Origin: Paeniglutamicibacter sulfureus
Lineage (GTDB): Bacteria > Actinomycetota > Actinomycetes > Actinomycetales > Micrococcaceae
Assembly (NCBI RefSeq): GCF_030512175.1
Contig: NZ_JAULBL010000001.1
Location: 124,001 to 188,000 of the forward strand
Direction: 5' to 3'
DNA length: 64,000 nt
The translations under genes were made by a program, and so were the position numbers. The notes beneath the pieces are model-generated. The model saw only the letters and a program-made list of their open reading frames with translations. It made no database searches and had not been told where the DNA came from. Shown here in pieces: positions 35,210 through 45,892 of this stretch; positions within the stretch are counted from its first letter, which is position 1; each line of letters starts with the position of its first letter.

Positions 35210-36277
35210 CTAGTTGTGGGCCCGCGGGTGGGCTGCCGCGTAGATTTCACGCAGCGTATCGGCCGTGACCAGCGTGTAGACCTGGGTCGTGGTCACCGAG
35301 GCGTGGCCCAGCAGCTCTTGGACCACGCGAACGTCGGCCCCGCCCTCGAGCAGGTGGGTGGCGAAGGAATGGCGCAGGGTGTGCGGGGAGACGTCTTGTT
35401 CGATGCCCGCCCGTTCTGCTGCCTTGGTGAGCACCGACCAGGCGGATTGGCGCGAGAGCCGTCCGCCGCGCTGGTTTAGGAAGAGGGCGGCAGTGCCTTT
35501 GCCCTTTGCCACGAGCTCGGGGCGCCCCCGGACCAGGTATGCGTTCAGTGCGTCAATGGCGTAGGAGCCCAGCGGCACGATGCGTTCCTTCGAACCCTTG
35601 CCGAAGAGCCGCACCACCGCCGGCCCGCTGGCCGGGCGTTCCAGGTGCAGGTCATCGACATCCAGGCCCACTGCCTCCGAGATGCGGGCGCCGGTGGAGT
35701 AGAGGAATTCGAGGATGGCCTTGTCGCGCAGGCCCGCGGACGTCTCGATGGAGACCGAATCCAGGATCGCGGTCACCTGCTCGACGCTGATGGCCTTGGG
35801 CAGGCGGCGCCCGGGTGCCGGCGGGTGCAGGTCGACGGCGGGGTTGGTGGGTGCCAGCCCCTCAAGTTCCCAGAACTTGTGCACTCCGCGCACCGCGACG
35901 ATGGTACGCGCCGCCGAGCGTGCGCTCAGGGGCGCAGCTCCGTCGGCACCGTCGCGCACGGCCTGCGCGAAGGAGGTCAGGTGACCCAGGGTCACCTGGG
36001 ACGGTTCGTGCACATCCTGGGTGTGCAGAAAGGAAACGTAGCGGTACAGGTCCCGGCGATAGGCGCTGACGGTGTTCTTGGCCATGCCGCGTTCCACGGC
36101 CAGATGCTGCAGGTAGGTCGCCAGGTGCTTGCCCATGGGCAAAGTTGCCGGGTCTGGTCCGGCAGGTGCCGGCGGAGCGGCAGGTGCCGGCTCGACGGGT
36201 GTCAGCCGGATGGTGGCCGGGACCGAACCGACAGGGGTCAACCGGATCGTGGCCGGCCCAATCGTGTCGGAAGACAT
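35210..36277 (-). CDS. xerD: site-specific tyrosine recombinase XerD
   Basis: This 355-residue recombinase resolves chromosome dimers at dif together with XerC. The SAM-like core domain follows MGKHLATYLQHLAVERG. The catalytic domain has the first Arg in GARISEAVG, the HxxR set in HTLRHSFATHLLEGG, the second His in ELLGHASV and the nucleophile Tyr in TTTQVYT. GGGGAG before the ATG at 36277 supports a 47-residue N-terminal extension not needed for catalysis. That extension holds a tandem duplication of PATIRLTPV (residues 8-16 and 20-28) and a Pro/Ala stretch. Confidence 0.94.
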   Translation of the reverse strand: MSSDTIGPATIRLTPVGSVPATIRLTPVEPAPAAPPAPAGPDPATLPMGKHLATYLQHLAVERGMAKNTVSAYRRDLYRYVSFLHTQDVHEPSQVTLGHLTSFAQAVRDGADGAAPLSARSAARTIVAVRGVHKFWELEGLAPTNPAVDLHPPAPGRRLPKAISVEQVTAILDSVSIETSAGLRDKAILEFLYSTGARISEAVGLDVDDLHLERPASGPAVVRLFGKGSKERIVPLGSYAIDALNAYLVRGRPELVAKGKGTAALFLNQRGGRLSRQSAWSVLTKAAERAGIEQDVSPHTLRHSFATHLLEGGADVRVVQELLGHASVTTTQVYTLVTADTLREIYAAAHPRAHN

Positions 36278-36289
36278 TTCGCCGCTCCC

Positions 36290-36955
36290 CTAGAGCCTTG
36301 GCTCGTTGGAGCGCAGTCGCGGGTGGGCTTCAAACGAGGTGTCAACCGGGCGCAGCGATGTGTATCCGTCCGCGCGTGCCGCGACGGCCGCCAATAGGCC
36401 TGCAACTGCGGAAGGGTTGTGGATCCGCCCGCCCAGGACACCGGCAACGGCTTCGTCCAGGGGAACCCAGGCAAGTTCCATGTCGGCTTCCTCGTCGGTG
36501 CGTTCGTGGCGTTCATGCTCGGGGACCGGGTGGGCACTGCGGGCCAGATAGATGCGGATCGCCTCCGAGGATGATCCGGGGGAAAGGAACAGGTCGACCA
36601 GGACGGCCCAGTCCTCGGCGACCAGGTCGGCTTCCTCGGCAAGTTCGCGTGCGGCGGCAAGGTGCGGCGCCTCGTCCTCGATGTCCATGAGCCCGGCGGG
36701 GATTTCCCACAGGTTCATGCGCACCGGGTGGCGGTACTGGTTGATCATCAGCACCTCGTCGGCATCGTTGAGCACCAGCACCGCAACGGCCCCAGGGTGG
36801 TCGATGTAGTCCCGGACCAGCGGTGCGGCATCGGGCGCGAATTCAAAGGTGTCCTGCACTACGTCCCAGATGCGCCCGTCGTAGACGGTCTCGGACTTAA
36901 GCAGGCGGCGAGGGCTGAACGAATCGCCCAGCGCCTCGCCGTCTGTTGTTCCCAT
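36290..36955 (-). CDS. ADP-ribose pyrophosphatase (NUDIX)
   Basis: This 221-residue NUDIX protein, of the Rv1700 type, hydrolyses ADP-ribose to AMP and ribose 5-phosphate. The box is GLMDIEDEAPHLAAAREL followed by AEEADL. The upstream INQYRHPVRMNLWEIPAGLM is typical of ADP-ribose-specific members. The start MGTTDGEALGD at 36955 lies four bases behind the pyrG stop; the frame to 37009 is inside pyrG. Thirteen bases separate it from xerD. Gene order pyrG - nudix - xerD is conserved in M. tuberculosis (Rv1699-Rv1701). Confidence 0.92.
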   Translation of the reverse strand: MGTTDGEALGDSFSPRRLLKSETVYDGRIWDVVQDTFEFAPDAAPLVRDYIDHPGAVAVLVLNDADEVLMINQYRHPVRMNLWEIPAGLMDIEDEAPHLAAARELAEEADLVAEDWAVLVDLFLSPGSSSEAIRIYLARSAHPVPEHERHERTDEEADMELAWVPLDEAVAGVLGGRIHNPSAVAGLLAAVAARADGYTSLRPVDTSFEAHPRLRSNEPRL

Positions 36956-36959
36956 GGTG

Positions 36960-38654
<1,695 letters not shown>

Positions 38655-38734
38655 CTACCCTATCACCTTTTCGTTGTTGGACGGTTGGGAAAGACTCTAC
38701 AGCCTTGCCGGAAGCGGCAGGCGGAATCCGGGGT

Positions 38735-40468
38735 TCAGGAAAGCGAACTCACAAGCAGCTGCGCCTCCCCGAGCAGTTCCTCGGCATGGGCCTGGGCTGT
38801 GCTGGAGTCTTCCTGGCCGGCCAGCATCCGCGCCAATTCGCGCACGCGCTCGGCTTCGTCCAGGAGCACCACGTCGCTGGCGGTGAATCCCGCACCGTCG
38901 GCGGCCTTGGCATTTGAGGATTTGATGACCCGGACATGCCGGTCGGCGTAGGCTGCCACCTGCGGCAGGTGGGTGACAACTATCACCTGGACGTGCTTGG
39001 CCAGCATGGCCAGGCGCTTGCCGATCTCGACGGCCGCCTTGCCGCCGACACCGGCGTCCACCTCGTCGAAGACGAACGTCGGAACGGGGTCCACGGCTGC
39101 CAACACCACCTCGATGGCCAGCATCACCCGGGAGAGCTCGCCGCCCGAGGCCCCCTTGCCCAGCGGCCGCGGGGAGGACCCGGCGTGGGGCTGCAGCAGC
39201 ATGGTGATCGCATCGATGCCGAAGCGGTTGGGTTCGGCGAGCTTCTCAAGCTCGACCACGAACTTCGCGTCGGGCATGGCGAGGGCCGCGAGCTCGGCGG
39301 TGACCCGGGCTGCCAGGTCCTTGGCCGCCTTGGCACGCAGCTTCGAGAGCTTGGCAGCCAGGTCCGCGACCTCAAGGCGCAGCGCCTCGGTTTCGGCACG
39401 CAGCTCCTCGATGCGGCCGTCGTCACCCTGGATCTCGGCCAGACGCGCGCGAGAGTTGTTGGCCCAGGCGATTACCTCGTCGATGTCGGGCGCATACTTG
39501 CGGATCAGCCGGTTCAGGTCGGCGCGGCGTTCCTCGAGCGCAGCAAGCTGCTCTGGACCCTCAGTGTCCAGGTCGGAGAGGTAGGCGGCCAGGTCGGTCG
39601 ACACCTCTGCCGCAAGGATGCCGATCTCGTTGAGTCGCTCGGAGAGGGACTTGATGTCCGCGTCGTCGGCGGCGACCTGCTCCAGGGCATGCCTGGCGAT
39701 CTCCACCAGGGAGATGACGCTGGGAGCCTCATAGTCCTCGCTGTTGAGCGACTCGTGGGCGAGGTTGGCGTTGGAACGCAACGCCTCAATGTTTGAAAGC
39801 TTCAGCGACTGGTGCTTCAGGTCCACGTCTTCGGCGGGCTGCGGGTCGACGGCGTCGATTTCCTCCAGGGCCGACTGCAGCGACTCGGCCTCGCGGATGC
39901 GTTCGCGGGATGCCGCTACGAGCTCCTCAAGCTCTGCGGTGGCACCGCCCCACTTGTCGAAGGTCTCCTGGTAGGTGGCCAACAGCTTGGCCAGCGGGGC
40001 GCCGGCAAACTTGTCCAGCGAGGCGCGCTGCGCCGCGGCTCCCTTGAGCCGCAGCTGGTCGGTCTGTCCGTGGATGGCGATCAGGTCCTCGCCCAGTTCC
40101 ACGAGTACTCCCACCGGGGCCGCACGTCCGCCCACGGAGGCGCGGCTGCGTCCCTCGGCGGACAGGGTGCGGGTGATGATCAGTTCGGCCTGGTCCTCAT
40201 AGCGTTCGACCAGGGCACCTGCTTCCTCGGCACGGTCAAGGACCTTGCTGGCGGCGGGCAGCACAAGCGTCGCATCCGCCACTGCCTGCTTGGCGCCGTG
40301 GCGCACGGCCCCGGCGTCGGCGCGGCGTCCGAGCAGCAGCCCGAGCGCGGTGATGACCATGGTCTTGCCGGCACCGGTTTCGCCGGTGACGACGCTGAAT
40401 CCCGGGCCCAGCGGCAAGGTTGCCTGGGAGATGACACCCAGGTCGCTGATGCGTATTTCCTGTATCAC
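38735..40468 (-). CDS. recN: DNA repair protein RecN
   Basis: This 577-residue SMC-like ATPase acts in double-strand break repair. It has an N-terminal Walker A in VVTGETGAGKTMVITALGLL and a central coiled coil of about 200 residues on each side of a short hinge. The C-terminal signature and Walker B region is GASGGELSRVMLAIE and TFVFDEVDAGVGG. The start is a GTG at 40468, behind GGAGG, that overlaps the nadK stop as GTGA. The frame to 40762 is only nadK antiframe sequence. It is cotranscribed with nadK and tlyA. Confidence 0.96.
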   Translation of the reverse strand: MIQEIRISDLGVISQATLPLGPGFSVVTGETGAGKTMVITALGLLLGRRADAGAVRHGAKQAVADATLVLPAASKVLDRAEEAGALVERYEDQAELIITRTLSAEGRSRASVGGRAAPVGVLVELGEDLIAIHGQTDQLRLKGAAAQRASLDKFAGAPLAKLLATYQETFDKWGGATAELEELVAASRERIREAESLQSALEEIDAVDPQPAEDVDLKHQSLKLSNIEALRSNANLAHESLNSEDYEAPSVISLVEIARHALEQVAADDADIKSLSERLNEIGILAAEVSTDLAAYLSDLDTEGPEQLAALEERRADLNRLIRKYAPDIDEVIAWANNSRARLAEIQGDDGRIEELRAETEALRLEVADLAAKLSKLRAKAAKDLAARVTAELAALAMPDAKFVVELEKLAEPNRFGIDAITMLLQPHAGSSPRPLGKGASGGELSRVMLAIEVVLAAVDPVPTFVFDEVDAGVGGKAAVEIGKRLAMLAKHVQVIVVTHLPQVAAYADRHVRVIKSSNAKAADGAGFTASDVVLLDEAERVRELARMLAGQEDSSTAQAHAEELLGEAQLLVSSLS

Positions 40469-41499
40469 AGTTGCCTCCGATGGTCTTTGTCCGCGAGGGT
40501 TTCCGGTTCGGGCTTGGGCGCGTGGTGGCGCGGCTCGATGACCTGCATCGCCGGGGTGATGACGGGCAGCGCGGTCGTGGCGGTCTCGCGTTCGCCGGGT
40601 TCCACCGGACCCCGCCAGCCGTGGATGGGTAGTTCGAACTTGTTGACCAGCCGCTCGGAGAACGGGGTCTGGTTCACCCGCGCCAGGCGCACCGGCTTGG
40701 TGGAGCGGGTGACTTCGATTCGGGCGCCCGGCGGCAGCTCGATGGAGCGCCGGCCGTCGCACCAGAGCACGGCCCCGGCATCGGTGCGGGTCAGGATCTC
40801 AATGGCCAGGACGGAGGTGGGGGCCACGACCAGCGGCTTGGCGAAGAGCGCGTGGGCACTGATCGGCACCATCACCAGCGCCTCGACCTCGGGCCAGACC
40901 ACCGGTCCCCCGGCGGAAAACGCATAGGCGGTGGAACCCGTGGGGGTGGCCATGACCACGCCGTCACAGCCGAAGGTGCTTAGCGGGCGGCCGTCGACCT
41001 CCATGACCACTTCGATCATGCGTTCGCGGTTTGCCTTTTCGATGGCTGCCTCGTTCAACGCCCAAGTGTGCGCGATCCGGCGGTTGTCCAGCCAGACCTG
41101 CACGTCGATGGTCATGCGTTCCTCGACGGTGAAGCGGCTCTCCACGATCCACTGCACGGTTTCCTGCAGGGCTGTGCGTTCGCTTTCCGCCAGGAACCCT
41201 ACGTGCCCCAGGTTGACCCCGAGCAGCGGGACCCCGGCGTTGCGGACCAGTTCGGCGGCCCGCAGCACGCTGCCGTCGCCGCCCAGCACAACGCCCAGGT
41301 CGATGTTCTCGAGGCTGGTGTCTTCGTCGAGGATCTCAACCTCGAGGTCCTCGCCCTCCGCGGTGTTGCGCACTGCCTGCATTTCCAGGCGCCGCATCAC
41401 CGGGATGAGTCCGGCATCCCGCAGCCGGGAACAGGTGTCCACGGCTGCTAACAGGGCATCGTTTCGTCCGGTGTGGGTGAGGACCAAAATCCTGCGCAT
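40465..41499 (-). CDS. nadK: NAD kinase
   Basis: This 344-residue enzyme phosphorylates NAD to NADP. The GGDGS motif (VVLGGDGSVLRAAE) and GVNLGHVGFLAE provide the ATP/polyphosphate site, and CDGVVMATPTGSTAYAFSAGG is the second conserved block. An extra C-terminal tail of about 50 residues, rich in Pro and His, is dispensable by family comparison. AGGAAGG precedes the ATG. It is translationally coupled to recN. Confidence 0.95.
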   Translation of the reverse strand: MRRILVLTHTGRNDALLAAVDTCSRLRDAGLIPVMRRLEMQAVRNTAEGEDLEVEILDEDTSLENIDLGVVLGGDGSVLRAAELVRNAGVPLLGVNLGHVGFLAESERTALQETVQWIVESRFTVEERMTIDVQVWLDNRRIAHTWALNEAAIEKANRERMIEVVMEVDGRPLSTFGCDGVVMATPTGSTAYAFSAGGPVVWPEVEALVMVPISAHALFAKPLVVAPTSVLAIEILTRTDAGAVLWCDGRRSIELPPGARIEVTRSTKPVRLARVNQTPFSERLVNKFELPIHGWRGPVEPGERETATTALPVITPAMQVIEPRHHAPKPEPETLADKDHRRQL

Positions 41500-41553
41500 G
41501 AGTTCCTTCCTCGGCGGACCGAAGGTTAGGACATCGATTCAGATGCCGCCAGT

Positions 41554-42360
41554 CTAAGAATAGTCAACGTCCGGCCAGGCGTCGGTCCCGACGCGGGGAT
41601 GTGCAAAAGCCTCCGGATTGTGTCCGGAGTCCTTGCGCAGCCACAGAAAGAATTCGACGTTGCCGTCCTGGCCCGGGAGCGGGCTGCGGGCCAGCCCCTT
41701 CACGGCCAGTCCGGAGTCGTGCGCGCAGGACATCACGGCGTCCACCGCCTTGCGCCGCTGGGTCGGGCTGCTGACCACCCCGGTGCGGGACAGCTGCTCG
41801 CGGCCGATCTCGAATTGCGGCTTGACCATGAGGACCAGGTCGCCGTCGGGCTCCGTGGCCCTGGCCAGGGCATTCAAGACCATGGTCAGCGAGATAAAGG
41901 ACAGGTCGGCCACGACCAGGGACACGGTTCCGCCGATGTCCGCGGGATCCAGGTAGCGGACGTTCATGCCCTCGTGGACGTGGACGCGGGCGTCCGTCCG
42001 CAGCTCGGGGACGAGCTGGCCGTGTCCCACGTCGACGGCCTCGACATGGTCAGCACCGCGGCGCAGCAGCACGTCGGTGAATCCGCCGGTCGAAGCCCCG
42101 GCGTCAAGGCAACGTTTCCCGGCGACCTCGATGTGTGAAAACTCAGCCAGTGCACCGGCCAGCTTGTGCCCGGCGCGACTCACGAATTCCTCGCCCGCGG
42201 CGGCCTGGACGGTGATGGCCGAGGTCTCGGCAACGTTCTTGGCGGCCTTCGTGGCAATCATGCCGTCGACACGCACGCGCTGGTCGGCGATCAGCCGGGC
42301 GGCGTCGGTGCGCGAACGGGCCAGGGACCGGGTGACCAGTTCCTGGTCGAGGCGGCTCAT
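41554..42360 (-). CDS. tlyA: TlyA family rRNA 2'-O-methyltransferase
   Basis: This 268-residue protein has an N-terminal S4 RNA-binding domain, with RLDQELVTRSLARSRTDAAR and LIADQRVRVDG, and a Rossmann methyltransferase domain. Its SAM-binding loop is CLDAGASTGGFTDVLL. TlyA methylates ribose of C1409 in 16S and C1920 in 23S rRNA in mycobacteria; loss gives capreomycin resistance. The hemolysin label is historical. The start overlaps the small protein stop by ATGA. nadK lies 54 bases downstream. Confidence 0.95.
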   Translation of the reverse strand: MSRLDQELVTRSLARSRTDAARLIADQRVRVDGMIATKAAKNVAETSAITVQAAAGEEFVSRAGHKLAGALAEFSHIEVAGKRCLDAGASTGGFTDVLLRRGADHVEAVDVGHGQLVPELRTDARVHVHEGMNVRYLDPADIGGTVSLVVADLSFISLTMVLNALARATEPDGDLVLMVKPQFEIGREQLSRTGVVSSPTQRRKAVDAVMSCAHDSGLAVKGLARSPLPGQDGNVEFFLWLRKDSGHNPEAFAHPRVGTDAWPDVDYS

Positions 42361-42584
42361 GCCTGCTCCTGCGAGGTGGCATCCAGGTCGGCGGTCAACG
42401 AGGCCAGCAGGTCCTCGAAGATGGCCAGGTGTTCGGCAACGGGGGTGGATGCCAGGGTTTCCAGGACTTCGAGGTCTGTCGTCGATGCGCGTGAATCCGA
42501 GGGGGCGCCCGGGCGTGGCCCGGGGACCGCTGCGCCGGGGCCGATGTTGGGAAGTGGGGTGTGGTTGCTGCTCATCATCACCAT
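42357..42584 (-). CDS. small conserved-position protein of unknown function
   Basis: This 75-residue protein lies between the HAD phosphatase and tlyA genes, the same position as Rv1693 in M. tuberculosis, which also encodes a small hypothetical. The N-terminal half is Pro/Ser/Asn-rich. The C-terminal half (about 40-70, LEVLETLASTPVAEHLAIFE) looks like an amphipathic helical pair. The stop overlaps the tlyA start by four bases. Two more ATGs follow the first within four codons, so the exact start is uncertain. Function is unknown. Confidence 0.75.
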   Translation of the reverse strand: MVMMSSNHTPLPNIGPGAAVPGPRPGAPSDSRASTTDLEVLETLASTPVAEHLAIFEDLLASLTADLDATSQEQA

Positions 42585-42589
42585 CGAGC

Positions 42590-43582
42590 CTATGGCTTGA
42601 TGCCGACGATTTGGGAAAAGCTCAGCCTAGGTTCCACGGCGTGTTCCTGCCGCGGGTGGGCTAGCCACCAGGCCGCGCATGCCGCACGCCAGGAATCCAG
42701 GTCGGCTTCATCGCCGTCGATGGTGATCGTGTCGCCGTTGACCGAGGCCATGGCGGATCCGCAACGGACGCCGAACCCGGTGACCTCGACAACCGGGTAA
42801 GGCTCGTAGAGCCCGGAGAGGTCGGCCAGGAGATAATCGGGGCGTTCGGCAGTGCGGGCGGCCAGGGCCGTGCGCACCGTGTCGACTCCGGTAAGCACCA
42901 GCGCGGTGTTGAATGCGGCGTTGTTTCCGCCCAGGATGTCCGTATCGAGCCGGTCACCCACCACCAGCGGTCGGGTGGCCTGGAAAGTTTCGGCCGCGCG
43001 GCGGAAGAGCAGTGGCTCGGGCTTGCCCGCCACCAGCGGCTTGGTCTTGGTGGCGGCTGCGACGGCCTCGACCAGGGCACCGTTGCCCGGGGCTATGCCC
43101 TCGGCCCGCGGTATGGTCAGGTCGGTATTCGTGGCGACCCAAATGGCACCGCCATTAATCGCGAATGCAGCTTCGGCCAGGTCCTTCCAGCCGACGGCGG
43201 GGTCGAAGCCCTGGATGACACCCTGGGGGCCATCGTGGTGGCTGGAGACGATTTCCATTCCGAAGGAGCTGACGCAATCGCGCAGGTGGGCGCTGCCCAC
43301 CACCAGGACCTTGGCGCCCCGGGGAAGTTCCTTGGCCAGGAGTTCAGCCCCCGCGTCGGCCGAGCCAAAGACTTGCTCGGCCGACGCGGGAGCGCCAAGT
43401 TGATTCAGGTGTGCGGCAACGGCACCCGGGGACCTTGAAGCGTTGTTCGTGACATACGCCAGGACCACCGAATGTTCCTGCAATCGATTCAGGGCCTCAA
43501 TGGCCTTGGGAATTGCACCGTTGCCGGCATAGACGACGCCGTCGAGATCGGCGAGCAGCGCGTCAAAACCTGTAATCAGCAT
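42590..43582 (-). CDS. HAD-superfamily IIA phosphatase, Rv1692-like
   Basis: This 330-residue protein has the HAD core motifs DALLADLDGVVYAG (nucleophile and acid/base Asp), YVTNNAS, the lysine in LVAGKPEPLLF and the acidic VVGDRLDTDILGGNNA. The class IIA cap is inserted after motif 2. Position and motifs match Rv1692, a glycerol-3-phosphate phosphatase. The substrate could also be another sugar phosphate or 4-nitrophenyl phosphate type. A C-terminal extension of about 70 residues follows the core. The small protein gene begins five bases after its stop. Confidence 0.88.
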   Translation of the reverse strand: MLITGFDALLADLDGVVYAGNGAIPKAIEALNRLQEHSVVLAYVTNNASRSPGAVAAHLNQLGAPASAEQVFGSADAGAELLAKELPRGAKVLVVGSAHLRDCVSSFGMEIVSSHHDGPQGVIQGFDPAVGWKDLAEAAFAINGGAIWVATNTDLTIPRAEGIAPGNGALVEAVAAATKTKPLVAGKPEPLLFRRAAETFQATRPLVVGDRLDTDILGGNNAAFNTALVLTGVDTVRTALAARTAERPDYLLADLSGLYEPYPVVEVTGFGVRCGSAMASVNGDTITIDGDEADLDSWRAACAAWWLAHPRQEHAVEPRLSFSQIVGIKP

Positions 43583-43597
43583 GGATGGATCGAATTC

Positions 43598-45664
43598 CTA
43601 CTTTTCGTCGTTTTCGTCCTGGTCGATAACCGGGGACGTTCCGTTGGCCTCGGTGACGGCCGGGGCCTCGTCATCGAGTTCCGGGTTCGATTCCTCGGCC
43701 ACTTCCTCCAGCGAGGACGCATCGACAACGTCGACGGCGTCTTCGTCAGAGAGACCTTCTTCTACGGCTTCTTCCGAGGATTCGTCGCCGTCTTCCGAGG
43801 AAGGGGTCTCCGACTCGACGAGATCGCGGGCGCGCGGGCGGCGTGCATCGGTTTCGTCGTCTTCGCCGAGGTCGATGATATCCGGTTCGGCGAACTCGCC
43901 GGTGCCCAGGGCTTCCTCGGCCACGGAGATCTGCTTGCGCCAGGTCGACGCTTCTTCGATGCGGCCCAGGTTTTCCAAGGCGTCTGCGTAGGCCGAGAAG
44001 AGGCGCGGGCTGTAGCTAAACGCGCGGTTCATGTCCAGCTGCGGGATCTCAAGTTCAGCCAAGGCTGCGTCGAGGTTACCCAAGTCGTTCTGGGCACCGG
44101 AAGCGACCATGGCCATTTCGACCTTGCCGTTGGTATCCAGTGTCTCGATGACCTCGCTGTGGGCAATTTCCAGCGCCTTTTCCGGACGACCAATTCCACG
44201 TTCGGAATCGGCGATCAGGGGCAGGTGCAGGTTGTTGCCGCTGATGCGACGGTGGGTACGGAATTCACGCAATGCTTCGGCAAACTCACCGGCAGCGTAA
44301 GCGGCCAGACCAACTGCTTCACGAACAACGGCAACGCGGCCGCCACGACGGGAAGCTGCGATGGTGTGCTCATACGCCAACTGCGGATCGATATCGATCA
44401 AGCGACCGGCCATGACCAGGTGCTTGGATACCCATTCGTTGTTGACGTCGTCAAGGTAACGCAGTTCCGCGCGGGTAATGCGGTCCAGTTCCTTGCCGGT
44501 TACATCGTCATCAATTTCCGGTGAGCGTCCGCGTTCCGGGCTGTTGGAGCTGCGAAGGTCGGCCGGGTTGTGGGCGCGGCGGTTCTCTTCGTCGCGCAGC
44601 GCTTCGAGGTCAGCAGTGCTGGCTTCGTTGCGGGGCTTGAATCCACCACGGTCTTCGCGAGGCTTGAATCCACCGCGATCTTCACGGGGCTTGAAACCGC
44701 CTTCACGACGGTCTTCGCGAGGCTTGAATCCACCGCGATCTTCACGGGGCTTGAAGCCACCTTCACGACGGTCTTCACGGGGCTTGAATCCACCACGGTC
44801 TTCACGGGGCTTGAAGCCACCTTCGCGACGGTCATCGCCGCCACGGAATCCACCGCGGTCTTCGCGGGGCTTGAAACCGCCTTCGCGACGGTCATCGCCG
44901 CCACGGAATCCACCACGGTCTTCACGGGGCTTGAAACCGCCTTCGCGACGGTCATCGCCGCCACGGAATCCACCACGGTCTTCACGGGGCTTGAAACCGC
45001 CTTCGCGACGGTCATCGCCGCCACGGAATCCACCACGGTCTTCACGGGGCTTGAAGCCACCTTCACGGCGATCGTCGCCGCCACGGAATCCACCACGGTC
45101 TTCGCGGGGCTTGAAGCCACCGCGATCTTCACGGGGCTTGAAGCCACCTTCACGGCGATCGTCGCCGCCACGGAATCCACCGCGGTCTTCGCGGGGCTTG
45201 AAGCCGCCTTCACGACGGTCATCGCCGCCACGGAATCCACCGCGATCTTCGCGAGGCTTGAAACCGCCTTCACGACGGTCATCGCCGCCACGGAATCCAC
45301 CGCGATCTTCGCGGGGCTTGAAGCCGCCACGGTCTTCACGAGGCTTGAAGCCACCGCGATCTTCGCGGGGCTTGAAGCCGCCACGGTCTTCACGGGGCTT
45401 GAAGCCACCTTCACGGCGATCGTCGCCGCCACGGAATCCACCACGGTCTTCGCGGGGCTTGAAGCCACCACGATCTTCACGGGGCTTGAAACCACCTTCA
45501 CGGCGGTCATCGCCGCCACGGAATCCACCACGGTCTTCGCGAGGCTTGAAGCCACCTTCACGGCGGTCATCGCCACCCCGGCGGAAGCCGTCGCTGTTGT
45601 TCGGCTTAGAACCATTTCGGTCGCGGTTGTCCTTTGACCCGAAGCCCTTGTTTTCGTTTGACAC
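43598..45664 (-). CDS. TPR-like protein with very large Gly/Arg/Asp repeat tract
   Basis: This is a 688-residue protein of three parts. A basic N-terminus (about 1-25) comes first. A low-complexity tract of about 310 residues follows, built of about eleven GGDDRREGGF units and about twenty KPREDRGGF units. The C-terminal domain of about 300 residues is made of helical pairs (YLDDVNNEWVSKHLVMAGRL and AYEHTIAASRRGGRVAVVRE among them) with a long acidic tail. The helical domain and position between HAD phosphatase and the rRNA/tyrS region match Rv1691, a TPR-like protein without the tract. The start is GTG at 45664, behind AGAGGAA; the frame back to 45844 is not supported. Function is unknown; RNA or protein binding by the tract is inference. 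Confidence 0.85.
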   Translation of the reverse strand: MSNENKGFGSKDNRDRNGSKPNNSDGFRRGGDDRREGGFKPREDRGGFRGGDDRREGGFKPREDRGGFKPREDRGGFRGGDDRREGGFKPREDRGGFKPREDRGGFKPREDRGGFKPREDRGGFRGGDDRREGGFKPREDRGGFRGGDDRREGGFKPREDRGGFRGGDDRREGGFKPREDRGGFKPREDRGGFRGGDDRREGGFKPREDRGGFRGGDDRREGGFKPREDRGGFRGGDDRREGGFKPREDRGGFRGGDDRREGGFKPREDRGGFRGGDDRREGGFKPREDRGGFKPREDRREGGFKPREDRGGFKPREDRREGGFKPREDRGGFKPREDRGGFKPRNEASTADLEALRDEENRRAHNPADLRSSNSPERGRSPEIDDDVTGKELDRITRAELRYLDDVNNEWVSKHLVMAGRLIDIDPQLAYEHTIAASRRGGRVAVVREAVGLAAYAAGEFAEALREFRTHRRISGNNLHLPLIADSERGIGRPEKALEIAHSEVIETLDTNGKVEMAMVASGAQNDLGNLDAALAELEIPQLDMNRAFSYSPRLFSAYADALENLGRIEEASTWRKQISVAEEALGTGEFAEPDIIDLGEDDETDARRPRARDLVESETPSSEDGDESSEEAVEEGLSDEDAVDVVDASSLEEVAEESNPELDDEAPAVTEANGTSPVIDQDENDEK
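44640..45570. repeat. tandem 27/60-base repeats within the TPR-like gene
   Basis: About 930 bases of near-identical units encode GGFKPREDR and GGDDRREGGFKPREDR. Units differ mainly at synonymous positions (GGC/GGT/GGA, CGC/CGT), which indicates expansion by slippage or unequal recombination under selection on the protein. Long open frames on both strands across this stretch are by-products of periodicity. Confidence 0.95.
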
Positions 45665-45892
45665 TAGATGTGTTCCTCTCAAAAGGGTCTTCAGTTTTGG
45701 ACCCCACGCATGAACCAGTGGACCTCCGCATCTCACGGAAGCCCACACTAAAATCTTTTTGCCCTCACCAGGGCATTGAACGCCTGCATCTATCTTAGTC
45801 GAGCGTACCGAGTCGCCTTCGTGATTTGAACCAATAGTGCGCAACGCAACTGATCAATACTACGGCAGAATCTCGACAACTCCCGTGGATCA

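Noticed and set aside
44640-45570. Possible CRISPR array
   Set aside because: The repeats are adjacent, lack unique spacers and encode a continuous repeated peptide in frame. No cas gene is present.
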